DNA from: Anastatus disparis
Lineage: Eukaryota > Arthropoda > Insecta > Hymenoptera > Eupelmidae
Assembly (NCBI GenBank): GCA_017163975.1
Contig: JAFFSR010000364.1
Span: 860,001-924,000 of the forward strand
DNA: 64,000 nucleotides
Direction of reading: 5' to 3'
Shown: piece by piece, positions 11,025 through 21,624 of the stretch
How positions within the stretch are numbered: the first letter of the stretch is position 1
Layout of the letters: each line of letters opens with the position of its first letter
Position numbers and translations under genes: made by a program
Notes under the pieces: model-generated
Told to the model about the DNA's origin: nothing
Database searches by the model: none
Seen by the model: the letters and a program-made list of their open reading frames with translations, nothing else

Positions 11025-13074
11025 TTATTCAGCAAATAACGCTTCTGCTTCTGGTAGAAAATCTTTGTTCTGATGAACATATTTAGAACGTATACTGGAG
11101 ATGATTGGATCAGAAGATACTAAAAGATAATGAACAATATCTTCATTGGTCCGCGATGATGATGACTTACGCGTATTCTCTATTCTACATCTTTTAATAT
11201 CTTTATGCTTTTTTTCTAGGGCTTCTTCTGAAAGCTCTCCAATCGGTATGGCAAAATTGTCTATTATTTCAGGTCCATGAACTAGCAATACATGCGAAGA
11301 ACAAGGCATTTTGTACCAATAATACTTTTCAATATAAAGATTTATTGTTTCGCTGCAATATTTTCTAAACTTTTCAATATCAGTTCTGTTCTTAGAAACG
11401 ATTATTTGTTGTATGATATACAATCTTTTAATAAATTCCTCATCAATTTCTGTTATCTCAGAAATTGTTTTATAATTTTCAAAAAATTTCCTTGCAGTAT
11501 TTCCATCATTTGTGTTCCCTACACCTTGTGAACACAGTTCACGAGAAGACCAATCTTATCGCGAATGTCCTGCTGAATACGCTTTTTTCTTTCACTTACT
11601 TCTTTTTTCTCTTCTTCAGTTAATCTTACATTATATTTCTTAACTGATAATTTATAAGAAACATGTAATATCCACTCCATATTGCGAATCCAGCAATGTA
11701 ATGATGACAATCCATATTGATATGATTCAACATTTATGGACTTCATAGATAATTTATTTAAATCATTTATGTCTGCTGGAAGTGCACCACAGACTGGACA
11801 CCTTTGAGAAGATGCAGTTGAAGTAAGAGCTTGACGAGCTTTACCATCGATCATCGTACAAATCATTTTGTGTTTAATTGATACATTGAGTTCTTCCACT
11901 ATTGTTCAGTGGGAAGTAATGTTGTTATCTCATTTTGGATTGTTTCCATTTCAGAGCGAATTGTTTCGAAAGTTTCTTTTTCGTACTTAAATCTTAAAGG
12001 GCGACAGTAATTTGTAGAAGAAGGATTCTCATTTTTCCCTAAAGTGATAACTTCGCTATCTTCACCTTCATAATTTAAATATAAGGAAACTGCACAAATG
12101 ATGAAAATACTATTAACTAACAAAGTCTCTGGATCGCTAAATTTTTGCTTAAACTGCTGGAAACCTGAACTTCCGTCACAACCATATTTCCATATTAATT
12201 GTAAAGAAGATTTTTTATTTTTCGCTATAGCATTTTTCACTTGATCTATTTGCACGATTCTTTTTGATGTATGATCTAAGAGGTTTTGTGAACTAATAGA
12301 TGATGCAGTTTCTGTAATTTCAATTTTTAGATAACATTTTTCTTTTGCAGTTGTTGTATGCTTATATTCTGGAAGTATATTACAATTTTTCTTTAATAAA
12401 GTCATTCGAATGACATTATATTGAAATTTAGAAAGCTTAGCATCTATGAACATAGCTAGTGCCTCATTATCAGTTAATAGAATTGAAGTTCTCGATTCTG
12501 AAGTGCTAGATACTTCAGAATGCTCATTTTCTTCATTCTCACAACTTTGTATAGGGATTATTTTTTCACTATTACATAATTTAAATTTTTTCGTACCTTT
12601 ATTAACAAAATCAGAAACTGGAATGTCGTTTAATATAGCGTATAATTCTCTTTCTTTTAGTTGATTTACTACATTCACTATAAGGTTTTAATTGCTCAAG
12701 TTTATTGTTTACCACGATAGAGGGTATTATAAATTCAATATTTAACCATCTCTTATTATTATGGAAAAATCTATCAGAATCATAAAAAGAATTTTTCCAT
12801 TTTTTATTAAAAGCTGGTAAGAAATATTGAAGTAATTTTTTTTCTATAAGTTTTTCTAAAGTAGTTGCAAACCAACTTAGTTGCTTCATGTACTTTAAAA
12901 GAACATCTATATTTTTTTCTTTAGACTGCAGCAAAGCTCTTGACAATTGTAAATATTTCATTGCTGTAGCTTTTTTAGATATGTAATTACTTTATTATAA
13001 TTTATGTACACTGAGACATAATAGATCGTATAAAGAATTCACTTACCTTGTTTATTAGATGAAAAATAGCTCAT
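11025..13074 (-). pseudogene. Transib transposase (RAG1 core-like), frameshifted
   Basis: Read on the minus strand. A 28-nt first exon (13047-13074, MSYFSSNKQ) ends in a GTAAGT donor. An acceptor ctacag before 12963 restores the frame to AMKYLQLSRALLQ. The body then covers four frames: about 12963-12690, 12680-11900, 11899-11522 and 11521-11025. Only single-base shifts separate them, and there are almost no internal stops. RAG1/Transib hallmarks are in order: WKYGCDGSSG (first acidic residue, codon 12175-12177), CTMIDGKARQ (second, 11846-11848), the zinc-type CPVCGA, SSLHCWIRNMEW, NDGNTARKFFEN, HVLLVHGPEII, and LSEEALEKKH holding the expected catalytic glutamate. The reconstructed length of about 650 residues is normal for Transib. 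Function would be cut-and-paste transposition at CACAGTG ends. The three frameshifts make this copy inactive unless they are sequencing errors. Confidence 0.85.
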
Positions 13075-13539
13075 ATATTTTACTAATTGTAATAAAAAAA
13101 TTAATTATTTTTTTGTTTTCATTTAAACAAAAATAAAAAAATAAATTACTACAGCAATATTTTTAATCTAATGACGAACTACTGTTTACTTTATATTACT
13201 AACAATTTTAAGTAAGTTGATCCGGTTTATAAAAGATCAAAATAGTAACCATACACTACATACGCGCACTTTTATAAAGTATTTCGTATAAAGTCCAAAC
13301 AGCGACTATGTAAAAACATGTGTATAGTCCTTCACGTATGTATACATAAATACATAATATAAAATTTGCTCTATCATTAATAATAATGTTCAATTTTCAA
13401 TATCTTATTACAAGCATACAGAATATATAAAAAAAAAATGTTAATGAATACATTTATACGTTTTCGGTAAAAGAATAAACTTGTCTCTTCACACACACAA
13501 ACACACATACGCGCGCGCACATGCACACGCACACGCATG

Positions 13540-13574
13540 TAAGTCTATATATGTATATATATGTATATATATGT

Positions 13575-13605
<31 letters not shown>

Positions 13606-13665
13606 CATATATACATAATCGATATACCTATATATGTACGTATATATAGATATACATACATGACA
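13540..13665. repeat. TA/CA-rich microsatellite
   Basis: Runs of cacacgc and atatatgtatata just inside the right arm of the Transib element. A short (TA)n tract at 13775-13795 marks the arm boundary. Confidence 0.9.
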
Positions 13666-13774
13666 CATATTACTTGACATATTTTATTTAATTATGTATA
13701 CTTGCTGTAGAATCACATATGCTTATAAATATTGAAACAAATTTTCCATTATTCATATACTTGTATGTATATAT

Positions 13775-14159
13775 GTATATATATATATATATATATGAGC
13801 CGTTTCACGTTAACTCGCACGGTCAAGAAATGATAATCGCTAAAAATCTGAAAATAAGTTTCATTTGGTACCCAAGACACACAAAAAATTTTTTTTCAAA
13901 AGGGTCGAAAGCTAAAACTCATGGAATAATTCAAATTTCCGAAATTTTTTGTTGAATAAATTAGTTAATGAATTTTTTTATGGAAAAATATCAACTTCTG
14001 CTAAAAACTTAATAGGATACTTTTTGTTGAAAATTACATATAGAAAACACCTGAATTTTTGCAAATTACAACATGTAGTTTTTTGAGTTTATCTGATTCC
14101 CAGACTTTTAGCAACTTTTATTTTTTAAACGTGCCAGTTGACATGAACGCTCCAAATAC

Positions 14160-14235
<76 letters not shown>

Positions 14236-14517
14236 GTGTATCTATATATGTATATATATATAATTATAAAAATTTTTATTTAATTAAATAAACAAAATTT
14301 TTTCTCAGGACTTTATAGTCATTTACAGTAATAATCTACATGTTCATAGTTTTAAAGTAATTAAAAAAATTTCTGTGGTCGAAAATAAAAAATCGACTCT
14401 GACAAATCGAAAGGAAATTTTCTAACGAACAATTCTGTCAAAGGTATTTTTCGCTATCTTTTATGGTATTGTCTACAGATTGGAATGATCACTTTTCTCT
14501 CGGATTTCGCCACTGTG
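13775..14517. repeat. Transib right inverted arm
   Basis: Inverted copy of 9880-10675. It ends cggatttcgccactgtg, the reverse complement of the left terminus. A (TA)n tract at 14157-14262 lies in the same relative place as the left-arm microsatellite. Confidence 0.85.
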
Positions 14518-14520
14518 CAG

Positions 14521-14600
14521 GGTGACGATATGGCTTTTATTTGTAAACTTATTCGCGATTTGACTGCGTTCCCCTACTGATAACTAACCTCAGTCTACCA
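14521..14600. repeat. Short dispersed repeat adjoining the Transib right end
   Basis: About 80 bp (gtgacgatatggcttttatt ... cctcagtctacc) recur with few changes at 20018-20098. In the second place no Transib is attached, so this is flanking DNA and not part of the element. Confidence 0.85.
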
Positions 14601-15680
14601 TCAGAAATTCACAAGAAAAAATTTAGATGCGCGCCTCATACATACTGAACGCTCATGAGGTAACCCAATACCCAAAGAACATATACAATGAGAGGGACAA
14701 AGTACAGCTACTGCACTATGAGTATAACTAGCACGCACTAGAAAGCGCAACGTAGTACCTGTACCTCTTTATCTAATCAGCATACATTGTAGTGCAGTAG
14801 TAGCGCTCTTGCGGAGATTGTTGTTTACGTTGGCAGCGGTATGATATCTATGCTCATTTACAAATGTACACGATTATTTATTTTGTAAATAATAAAATAT
14901 AAAAATAGACTTGATTTTGTAAAATATAATAATCTTATATTAAATCATCTTAATTAAATGAAAAAAATATTAAAAACTATTAAATAATACTACATATAAG
15001 TATATATACTAAATACACACATGGAATTCTATTTGAATCAGTAGGTTATTGTAAAAATTTATTTTTTTTATTAATTGAAATGGAAAAGTTGATTATCGGA
15101 AAAGTTTTTAATAAATGAATGCTCTAATGAATGCATATCAATAAATGCCCTAACCCAAAAATATTAAGCATTATACTTTCTGTATTTTCGCTACAGTTGA
15201 TTAAATCGCAAAAGGTACAACTACTGCACTTTTTGAAAGCTCACTGTTCATATCAATGTTTTGCTTCTTCTCTATTTTTTTCGGGCTCTCTATCTTAACC
15301 ACCGGAAAGTGTCATTAATACTATTTGCTGTTGACAACATCTATACTTTTTCCTTCTCAGTGTAAACAACGATTTGTACGCTAATGTGCCGATGTGCCTT
15401 CTCTTTCCCGTCCTATATTCAGCTTGTGTAGTGCGTATTCGTTTGCTATACTCTCTCTCTCTCTTTCTCTCTCTGTCTCTCTCTCTCCAAACCAGGCTTA
15501 AATATTCATTGCTTGGTATAGTGTAGTGTTCCCTCTCTCTCTTATTCTTATAACTTAGTTGTGTATGTGTGCACAGATAGGGTCACACTTACACAACATA
15601 TATTAAAATGTAACCTGACGGCACCTTGGATTTTTATGCCCAGCAAATTTTCGAGGTGCACCAAAAGAAGTAATAAGTTC
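14600..15680. other. Intergenic DNA with CT microsatellite, no gene seen
   Basis: No domain-bearing frame. A ctctctctct-rich tract lies at about 15450-15540. Parts near 14650-14850 and 15240-15420 are less AT-rich and contain CpG, but nothing allows a gene call. Confidence 0.55.
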
Positions 15681-15681
15681 A

Positions 15682-15789
15682 AAACAGCAACGGAAATGAA
15701 AATAGTTGAACATTTAACTAAATATTTAAAATAATCATGGTATATATAAAAACTTATAGTAGCATATGATAATTATTATATTCAATATG
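15682..15789. repeat. Direct repeat DR-a, right copy
   Basis: Same orientation and near-identical sequence to 8943-9052, from aacagcaacggaaatgaaa to ttcaatatg. Together the two copies frame the 6.6-kb Transib-containing block. Confidence 0.85.
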
Positions 15790-17259
15790 GGAATTGCATA
15801 TTATAATAATCTTTTTTATGCAAATTTAAAACTTGACTCAATAATATCCAAAAATATAATTAATATTTTTTTTTCATAGTTTTTTAAAAAAATGCACAGT
15901 ACGCATGTGAATTATAATTGCAGTTTTGAACTATAGTTTAGTCTATGTTTTTCTTGAAACTTTGAATCGAGCTCTAAATATAAATCATTTGAAATTTAAT
16001 AATTTTACTGTGAACATGCTAAAATATTAGAATTTAGCTTTTCGGTTGTAAGGGTGGGTTGTATTCGGAAGATTATAGAATCATAATATTTGAATGTAAA
16101 ATAAAGTTTGTTTATAATCTGCAAATCCTGAGATTCCCCACTTACAAAAATAATACTAATAATAAAGTAATGGGAATTAAATACTCCAATTCTAATATAG
16201 AAATCCATTATCAACTTTAATAATATTAATACTATAATTAAATTGACAAACTTTTAATTATACCAGAGTAAAATTAATTAAATTAATTTTAAGTAAATGA
16301 ATTAAAAGAAATTAAACTTTATTATAAGTAAATTCCTCTATCAAGCAAGTTTTCCAAATAATTATAGTTTATCCCACTAAATAGATTACTAACTTTTTAA
16401 TGAAAAAAAAATTTTTAATGTAAAAGAAAAATTATAACTTTTAAAAAATTATATAATAATAAATAAATTAATTATTAACTCAATAAAATTTAAAAAAATT
16501 TTGAGCAACGAATGCAACACATGCTTAGGAGATTTTAGGTTATGTATGGGTAGGGGGCTCGAACGGCAGTGCATATCTCAGATTACGCAATCTTCCTGTT
16601 GGTGGAAGAAATAAATGAAAGAATAAGAGGATATTCGCTAGTGTCGAATATCCTCTTATTCTTTCTCTCTGATCTTCAATAGGTGTTTCATGGAGGTGAG
16701 GTTATACGCTTTGTGGTAGTTTAATTTATTCTTTCTCTTTATCAAAAATTCAGATACTATGATCTTTATAATCAGGTAATTAGGTATTTTAAACTACTTT
16801 ATTTTTCAAATACTTAGTTTTTAATACTTTTTTATCTTCACAATTCCAGTTAAAAGCAAGTTAACCAAAGAAAAGTTATTCAAGAAAAAAAGTTTCAAAG
16901 AATATTTCATATAAACTATTAATTATTAATTCTTCACTAGGTGAGAATTTGCAATAACAAAGTTTTTAATAATTGTCAAATCTTATCAATAAATCGATAA
17001 TGAATTACGTATTTAACGCTAATTTTCTGTTAGCAATTTATAAATTAGATTGGGTTGGAGCCTAGTTGGTGGCACTAATATCGAGTTTCCTCGTATAACT
17101 TCGTTAAGTCTAACCAATTATCTCACCTCTGATTTTTGATATGCAGTTTCGCACAAAGAAAGCTATGTATTTTACGATTATTGATAAAAAAAATTTTTAC
17201 TTAAACATTTCAATAAAAGAAAATTCTGTAATTTACTTTGAAATTTAATTTTAATAGAC
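15790..17259. other. AT-rich non-coding DNA, no gene seen
   Basis: It contains the perfect hairpin at 16618-16664 and a segment around 17055-17090 that resembles a tRNA A box (gcctagttggtgg) without a convincing B box. Otherwise nothing is identifiable. Confidence 0.5.
16618..16664. repeat. Perfect 20-bp hairpin with 7-nt loop
   Basis: The arms 16618-16637 and 16645-16664 are exact reverse complements (cgaatatcctcttattcttt on the right arm) around the loop ctagtgt. It could be a small foldback footprint. No flanking duplication is evident. Confidence 0.9.
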
Positions 17260-17262
17260 TTA

Positions 17263-17927
17263 CTAGGAGAGTGTCACACCTCCGGATCACGGATTTTGCT
17301 TAAACTTCGGGATAAGTTTTCAGATGATAAAATATGATGAAAGCTAAAGTTATAGTCATAAATACTCAATATTTTCCTAGTTACAGGCAATTGAAGAAAA
17401 TCACTAAAAAAAGTTACTAGATTTTTAAACGCATATAGTTATTTAGCATTGATAGCTAGAAGCTTAAACCTTTTTTTAATTAAAGCTGAGCTCAAATCCT
17501 TTCGAAACAGTAGTTACAACATATCAAAATATTATTTTTTCCCAATGTTATAGCGTAATAAAGATTGGACCTAATTTTAGTTTTTATTATTAATTAATAT
17601 TTTAAAATAAAAATTCAGGTCCAATCTTTATTACGCTATAACTTTGGGAAAAAATAATATTTTTACATGCGTTAACTACTATTTCGAAAGGATTTAAGCT
17701 CAGCTTTAGTTTAAAAAAAAGATTTAAGCTTCTAGCTATCAATGCTAAATAACCATATGCGTTTAAAAATCTAGTAACTTTTTTAGTGATTTTCTTCAAT
17801 TGCCTGTAACTAGGGAAATATTGAGTATTCATGACTATAACTTTAGCTTTTTTCATATTTTATCATCTGAAAACTTATCCCGAAGTTTGAGCAAAATCCG
17901 TGATCCGGAGGTGTGATACTCTCCTAG
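17263..17927. mobile_element. Foldback MITE family F1, copy 1 (TSD TTA)
   Basis: A 665-bp near-palindrome begins ctaggagagtgtcacacc and ends with its inverted form. It is flanked by TTA at 17260-17262 and 17928-17930. The arms pair over more than 300 bp around a short centre near 17590. TTA duplications suggest PIF/Harbinger-type mobilisation. A second copy is at 35258-35912. Confidence 0.85.
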
Positions 17928-19560
17928 TTAGTTTTAGATTGGGTAATGAAGAACAACAAAAGAAAACGAACGGTATCAACTTATTCACTTTTTTTCTTTT
18001 CACTCAAATAAAAAAAAATAAACACTTCTCATAGATATAAAATATAAACTTTAAGCTTACACAATTTTTTTTTTTTGTTTAGAGGTTATGTAACTACATG
18101 ACTATTATTATAGCCGGCCATGATTCTTCGCTAGAATCTCCTATTTTTACTTTCGTAACAAAGAAAATCCTATACATTACTTTTCCAATAATTTTTCTTT
18201 AAATTGACAACAATTAATATTCACTTTGTCTCACTATGATAGATTTTATATGCAAATTTCTCTATTCAAGTTTTCACCGACACAAAAAAAAAGAAAATTT
18301 ATTTAATCAGATTATACCTTATTCTGTACACTATGAACTGCATCCACCATCTCAATTTAAAAACCTTGGCGATCAGAGGTGGGAAAAATACAAGAGTAAC
18401 TTCATGAACGACGCTAAGTTTTCTCCCAAAATGGCCGGTGACTGATAATATAGACCCTCTGGGAAAATAGCTATCAATTCCTTTGGCGCGATGATGGCAC
18501 CCACGAGAAAAAGAAACGATATCTTGCGAGAGAAAATTAGCAATAACAACAATAAAAAAAACTGTTTAGCACCCATAATCTGTCACTTAAAATTAACGAC
18601 AAAAAAAAAGTAACAATTCAATAATTTTAACAATTAGAGAAAACTTTAACAATTACTTTGATCTCTAAGTGCAGTGAAAAAGAATGACTCCATATAGTAC
18701 GATGACTGGAACGACAATGAGGCATGAAGAAAAAGGAAGTGAACGTGGAGCGTCGGTTGCTTCTTCTTCACTATTCCTATCTTTGTTACTCTCTTTAGAC
18801 TACATCTATTATCTCTTTCTATCGCGCGACTCTCTAATCAAATCAAGTTCTTTTTGTTAAGTTTTCTTAATTACACTGGTGTAGTATACTACTCACTTGT
18901 CAAATTTACATTCCATTTCCAATACCAGTGTAGTGTTTTCAAGTTTCGCTTGTTACGCCCTCTACGCGCATGATTTAATTAAATACTAATGATGTAGTAT
19001 CATGTAAGTATCATTAATTATTTATACAATTAATAAAATTTCTACGTCTAAAATGCATTTAATTTTATAACACTTATTTTATCAAGTCACTTAAATTTTA
19101 ATTGACATTTCATCCGTATTTAATTAATTCACGTAAGTACAAATCTTTATTATGAATGAAAAAAATATTCTTCAAAGCACAGCAGCGCTACTTATAAAAT
19201 TAAAAGAAAATAGTTTTTTAAAAGGAATTTATTATTTAATTTTACGTTTGAATCTTATTAGTACGCAAGCGCCCTCTACATATATATATATATATACACC
19301 TACACTATTCTGTACGTAATTCATTTCCCGCTTTTTATAATATAATTCAGTTTTTTATCTAGCTAATATCTTTTTACCATACGCGTATCTATCCTACTTC
19401 ATCGACTTTACTTCGCTTATTACATCATTCTGGTTCTGTCTATCTTTCTCTCTTTCTTTCTATTAACTATACTCTACGCGAGCGCCACAATAATATGTTT
19501 GCGCGAGCACGTATTCATTTTCCTACGCCGTTGAAACCGCTCTGCTGCTTCCACGACGTG
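17928..19560. other. Intergenic DNA with weak exon-like patches
   Basis: The minus-strand frame 18373-18576 encodes a hydrophobic N-terminus (FFLLLLLLIF) that would pass as a signal peptide, but it is isolated and has no recognisable domain. CpG-containing patches at about 18700-18990 and 19260-19560 are less AT-rich. I cannot support a gene. Confidence 0.4.
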
Positions 19561-19990
19561 GTATGACCGTCTTCTGCTAGCAGGTATCGGCCGTGCTATT
19601 TGCTGATTGTGTGTACATAGTGAGTGTGTGTGTGCATAGTTGTTTCTTCGTCAGTGCCATCAGTCGATAGTCCAACATACATGGCTACTTGGCAATAGGC
19701 CATGTGATCAGTTGTGTACATCCAGGGCTCAGCACCGAAAACAAGAACACAACAAAATTATTTCTCTGTTGGTTTCTTACGGTGGCCTTGGCTATTGTCA
19801 CGAGTGTAGTGATTATGATTTTAGGAATTTACATGCTCGGAGAATTATGTATTCTTTTTTTAACAGGTTTTTTAATAGAGAATTGTTGTAAATTAATAAA
19901 AACAAAAAAACATTTATGTGGCGTGGAAATACTACGTCACACAGTATATCTACAGTTTCAATTAATCAATGACGGAAAATATTCATAAGA
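19560..19990 (+). other. Possible exon or promoter region, unassigned
   Basis: A relatively GC-rich stretch contains arthropod initiator-like TCAGT motifs (cgtcagtgccatcagtcg, about 19650). A frame at 19689-19988 reads FLTVALAIVTSVVIMILG followed by a second hydrophobic segment, as in a small membrane protein. That frame lacks an ATG and could be chance. Recorded because composition differs from the neighbours. Confidence 0.25.
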
Positions 19991-20017
19991 CAATTCTACA
20001 CTTTAGATCTAAGCAGC

Positions 20018-20098
20018 GTGACGACATTGCTTTTATTTGTAAACTTATTCGCGGTTTGACTACGTTCCTCTACTGACAACTAACCTCAGTCTACTGTT
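20018..20098. repeat. Unoccupied relative of the Transib right flank
   Basis: It matches 14521-14600 over about 80 bp. Immediately after it lies a short inverted repeat, agtcctgg/ccaggact (20101-20122). Confidence 0.8.
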
Positions 20099-20122
20099 AA
20101 GTCCTGGCTTGCACCAGGACTA

Positions 20123-20895
20123 AATAAAAGTGTATAAATAAAAGTGTATATGTTATTTAATTATATTAATTAATTGCATTAAATATATATATATATATAA
20201 ATTATGTATGTTTAAAATATTGAATTTATTTATAAAATGTATAAAGATAGAGATGTATGAATCTAGTGGTGGAAAAACTCCACCAATATTTAATTGAACA
20301 AAATCGCTCTCACGATTGAATAGTATTAAAGGATAAACTTGATTCTTGAAAATGAAGAGTTTATTAAATAATTATATATTCTTACCTTGTAGTATTTCTC
20401 AGTAGATTGGTGCTAGGTATGGGCGGACAAATGAATAGGCACAATATGTAATAGATCCTCGAAGTTTATTGATATTTTTTAACACTTTTAATATAATTGA
20501 TTTTTATGCGCGTATGTATTTGAATAATTGATACATGTATATTTAATAATAGCAATTGCTTTGAAATATAAACTTGACGTGCAGTGTAAACGTATTACCA
20601 ATAAGACACCCGGGGTAATATTCCGTTTTTTCGATGATCTCAATTTGGTTTTATACTTATCTTTGTTTATAAGATTTTATTGTCTTTTACATCAATTTTT
20701 ATTTATAAATTTTCTTAAATTTTAATAATATGTTTCGTAATGTTTTTGAGATTTGTAAAGTTCATTTTGAAATTTCGAAACATACGTTTCGATTCTTTTC
20801 TGATGATCTACTTAATTTCGCTTAATAATGAAATAATGCGAGTGTTCAATAATTGAGGAATTTGAGTTACCAATGTTAATAAAAACGATACGTTT
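20123..20895. other. AT-rich non-coding DNA, no gene seen
   Basis: A short TA run at 20188-20202 and otherwise unique AT-rich DNA. No ORF with recognisable domains. Confidence 0.5.
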
Positions 20896-20935
20896 GTGAC
20901 GTAACACCTCGGTGCTCAAGAGATTGCATATCAGA
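20896..20935. repeat. Direct repeat of a tgacgtaacacc motif outside the left TIR
   Basis: The text tgacgtaacacctcgg...gctcaa here recurs at 21085-21113 inside the left terminal repeat (tgacgtaacaccttgg...gctcaa) and inverted at 24980-25010. Tgacgtaa resembles a CRE-type site, which suggests a regulatory module. That reading is inference. Confidence 0.6.
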
Positions 20936-20988
20936 AGAATAGGCAATCGAAAAAATAAAAGATAGGTCAATTATTGAACATTTACAAT

Positions 20989-21395
20989 ATTACGATTAAA
21001 ATCTAAAAAATTAATCAGGAACTGTATATGTATTTATTATTATTATTATTTTTTTTATGAGTGGCCAACAGAAGGGTACGTTTTATGACGTAACACCTTG
21101 GGGCTCAAAGATGTTGCTTATTGAAACAAAAGCAACATAAAAACATGAAAACAGTTACTGATTAATAAATCTTAAAAATCTATTTACAATTAACATCGAT
21201 TAAAGTTTTATACAATGATTCGGGTTATTATTTTTTTGTAGAACATGGGTTGATGAAATTTTGATTACAATTCAGCAAAGTAAAAAATGTATGTTGCTGA
21301 CATGTCTATATTTTTTTTTTATGTTCTATTAGTTTTCGTTGCTTTTCTTCGGGTATATAAGAGTTAGTTTGCATTTGTTTTTTATCAATCATTAC
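20989..21395 (+). repeat. Left inverted terminal repeat with TATA promoter
   Basis: Inverted copy of 24692-25098. TATATAA lies at 21354-21360 and an arthropod-type initiator tcatt at 21389-21393, directing transcription rightwards into the integrase/glycoprotein fragment. Confidence 0.8.
21350..21395 (+). promoter_or_regulatory. TATA plus initiator promoter (left)
   Basis: gggtatataagag is followed 29 bp later by tcattac. The same module in the right repeat sits directly before an ATG. Predicted start near 21391. Confidence 0.5.
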
Positions 21396-21402
21396 AAATA
21401 GG

Positions 21403-21577
21403 TGATAAAGTATGGCTTATAAAAGAACCAAAACCAGGTAAATTAGAAAAAAATCAAAACCTGGGACCTTTTGAAGTATTAAAAGTCCACGAAAATAGCA
21501 ATATCTCTATAGATTTTAAGGGTGGCTCAAAATTAGTTCATGCAAATAAATTAATTTTACATGAACGAAAAAATTAA
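21403..21577 (+). pseudogene. Gypsy-type integrase C-terminal fragment
   Basis: The frame starts without a start codon and reads GDKVWLIKEPKPGKL, then NLGPFEVLKV, and ends HANKLILHERKN before a TAA. The LGPFEV segment is the GPY/F module found at the C-terminus of gypsy-group (Metaviridae) integrases, and the GDKVW opening is typical just upstream. The rest of pol is missing to the left, cut off eight bases after the promoter-bearing repeat. It fixes the following glycoprotein gene as an env in the usual position after pol of an env-bearing LTR retroelement. Confidence 0.7.
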
Positions 21578-21624
21578 TATTATTTTATGTTTCAGAAAAA
21601 AAAGGAAAAAGAGAAAGAAAAGAA

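Larger units (their letters stand above)
9880..14517 (-). mobile_element. Transib (RAG1-like) DNA transposon, near full length
   Basis: The element is 4.64 kb and its two ends are inverted copies starting cacagtggc(a/g)aaatccgag. Cacagtg is the heptamer used by Transib elements and by V(D)J recombination signals. The inverted arms are long: 9880-10140 pairs with 14262-14517, and the inner part 10290-10670 pairs with 13785-14160. The arms are interrupted by TA microsatellites. The interior encodes a RAG1-like transposase on the minus strand. The expected 5-bp target duplication is not identical (tggcg left, caggg right), so the ends may come from a recombined copy. Sequence right of the element (14521-14600) has an unoccupied relative at 20018-20098, which supports the right boundary. 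Confidence 0.85.

Noticed and set aside
16618..16664. Bacterial-type terminator or microRNA hairpin
   Set aside because: Eukaryotic context excludes the first; perfect arms with a very short loop and no flanking signals argue against the second.
17050..17095. tRNA or SINE at gcctagttggtgg
   Set aside because: The A box is plausible but the B box is not, and arms do not pair.
18373..18576. Secreted or membrane peptide on the minus strand
   Set aside because: Only a hydrophobic N-terminus supports it; no splice, promoter or family evidence.
19689..19988. Two-helix membrane protein
   Set aside because: No ATG in frame and overlapping open frames of equal quality; kept only as an unassigned exon-like patch.
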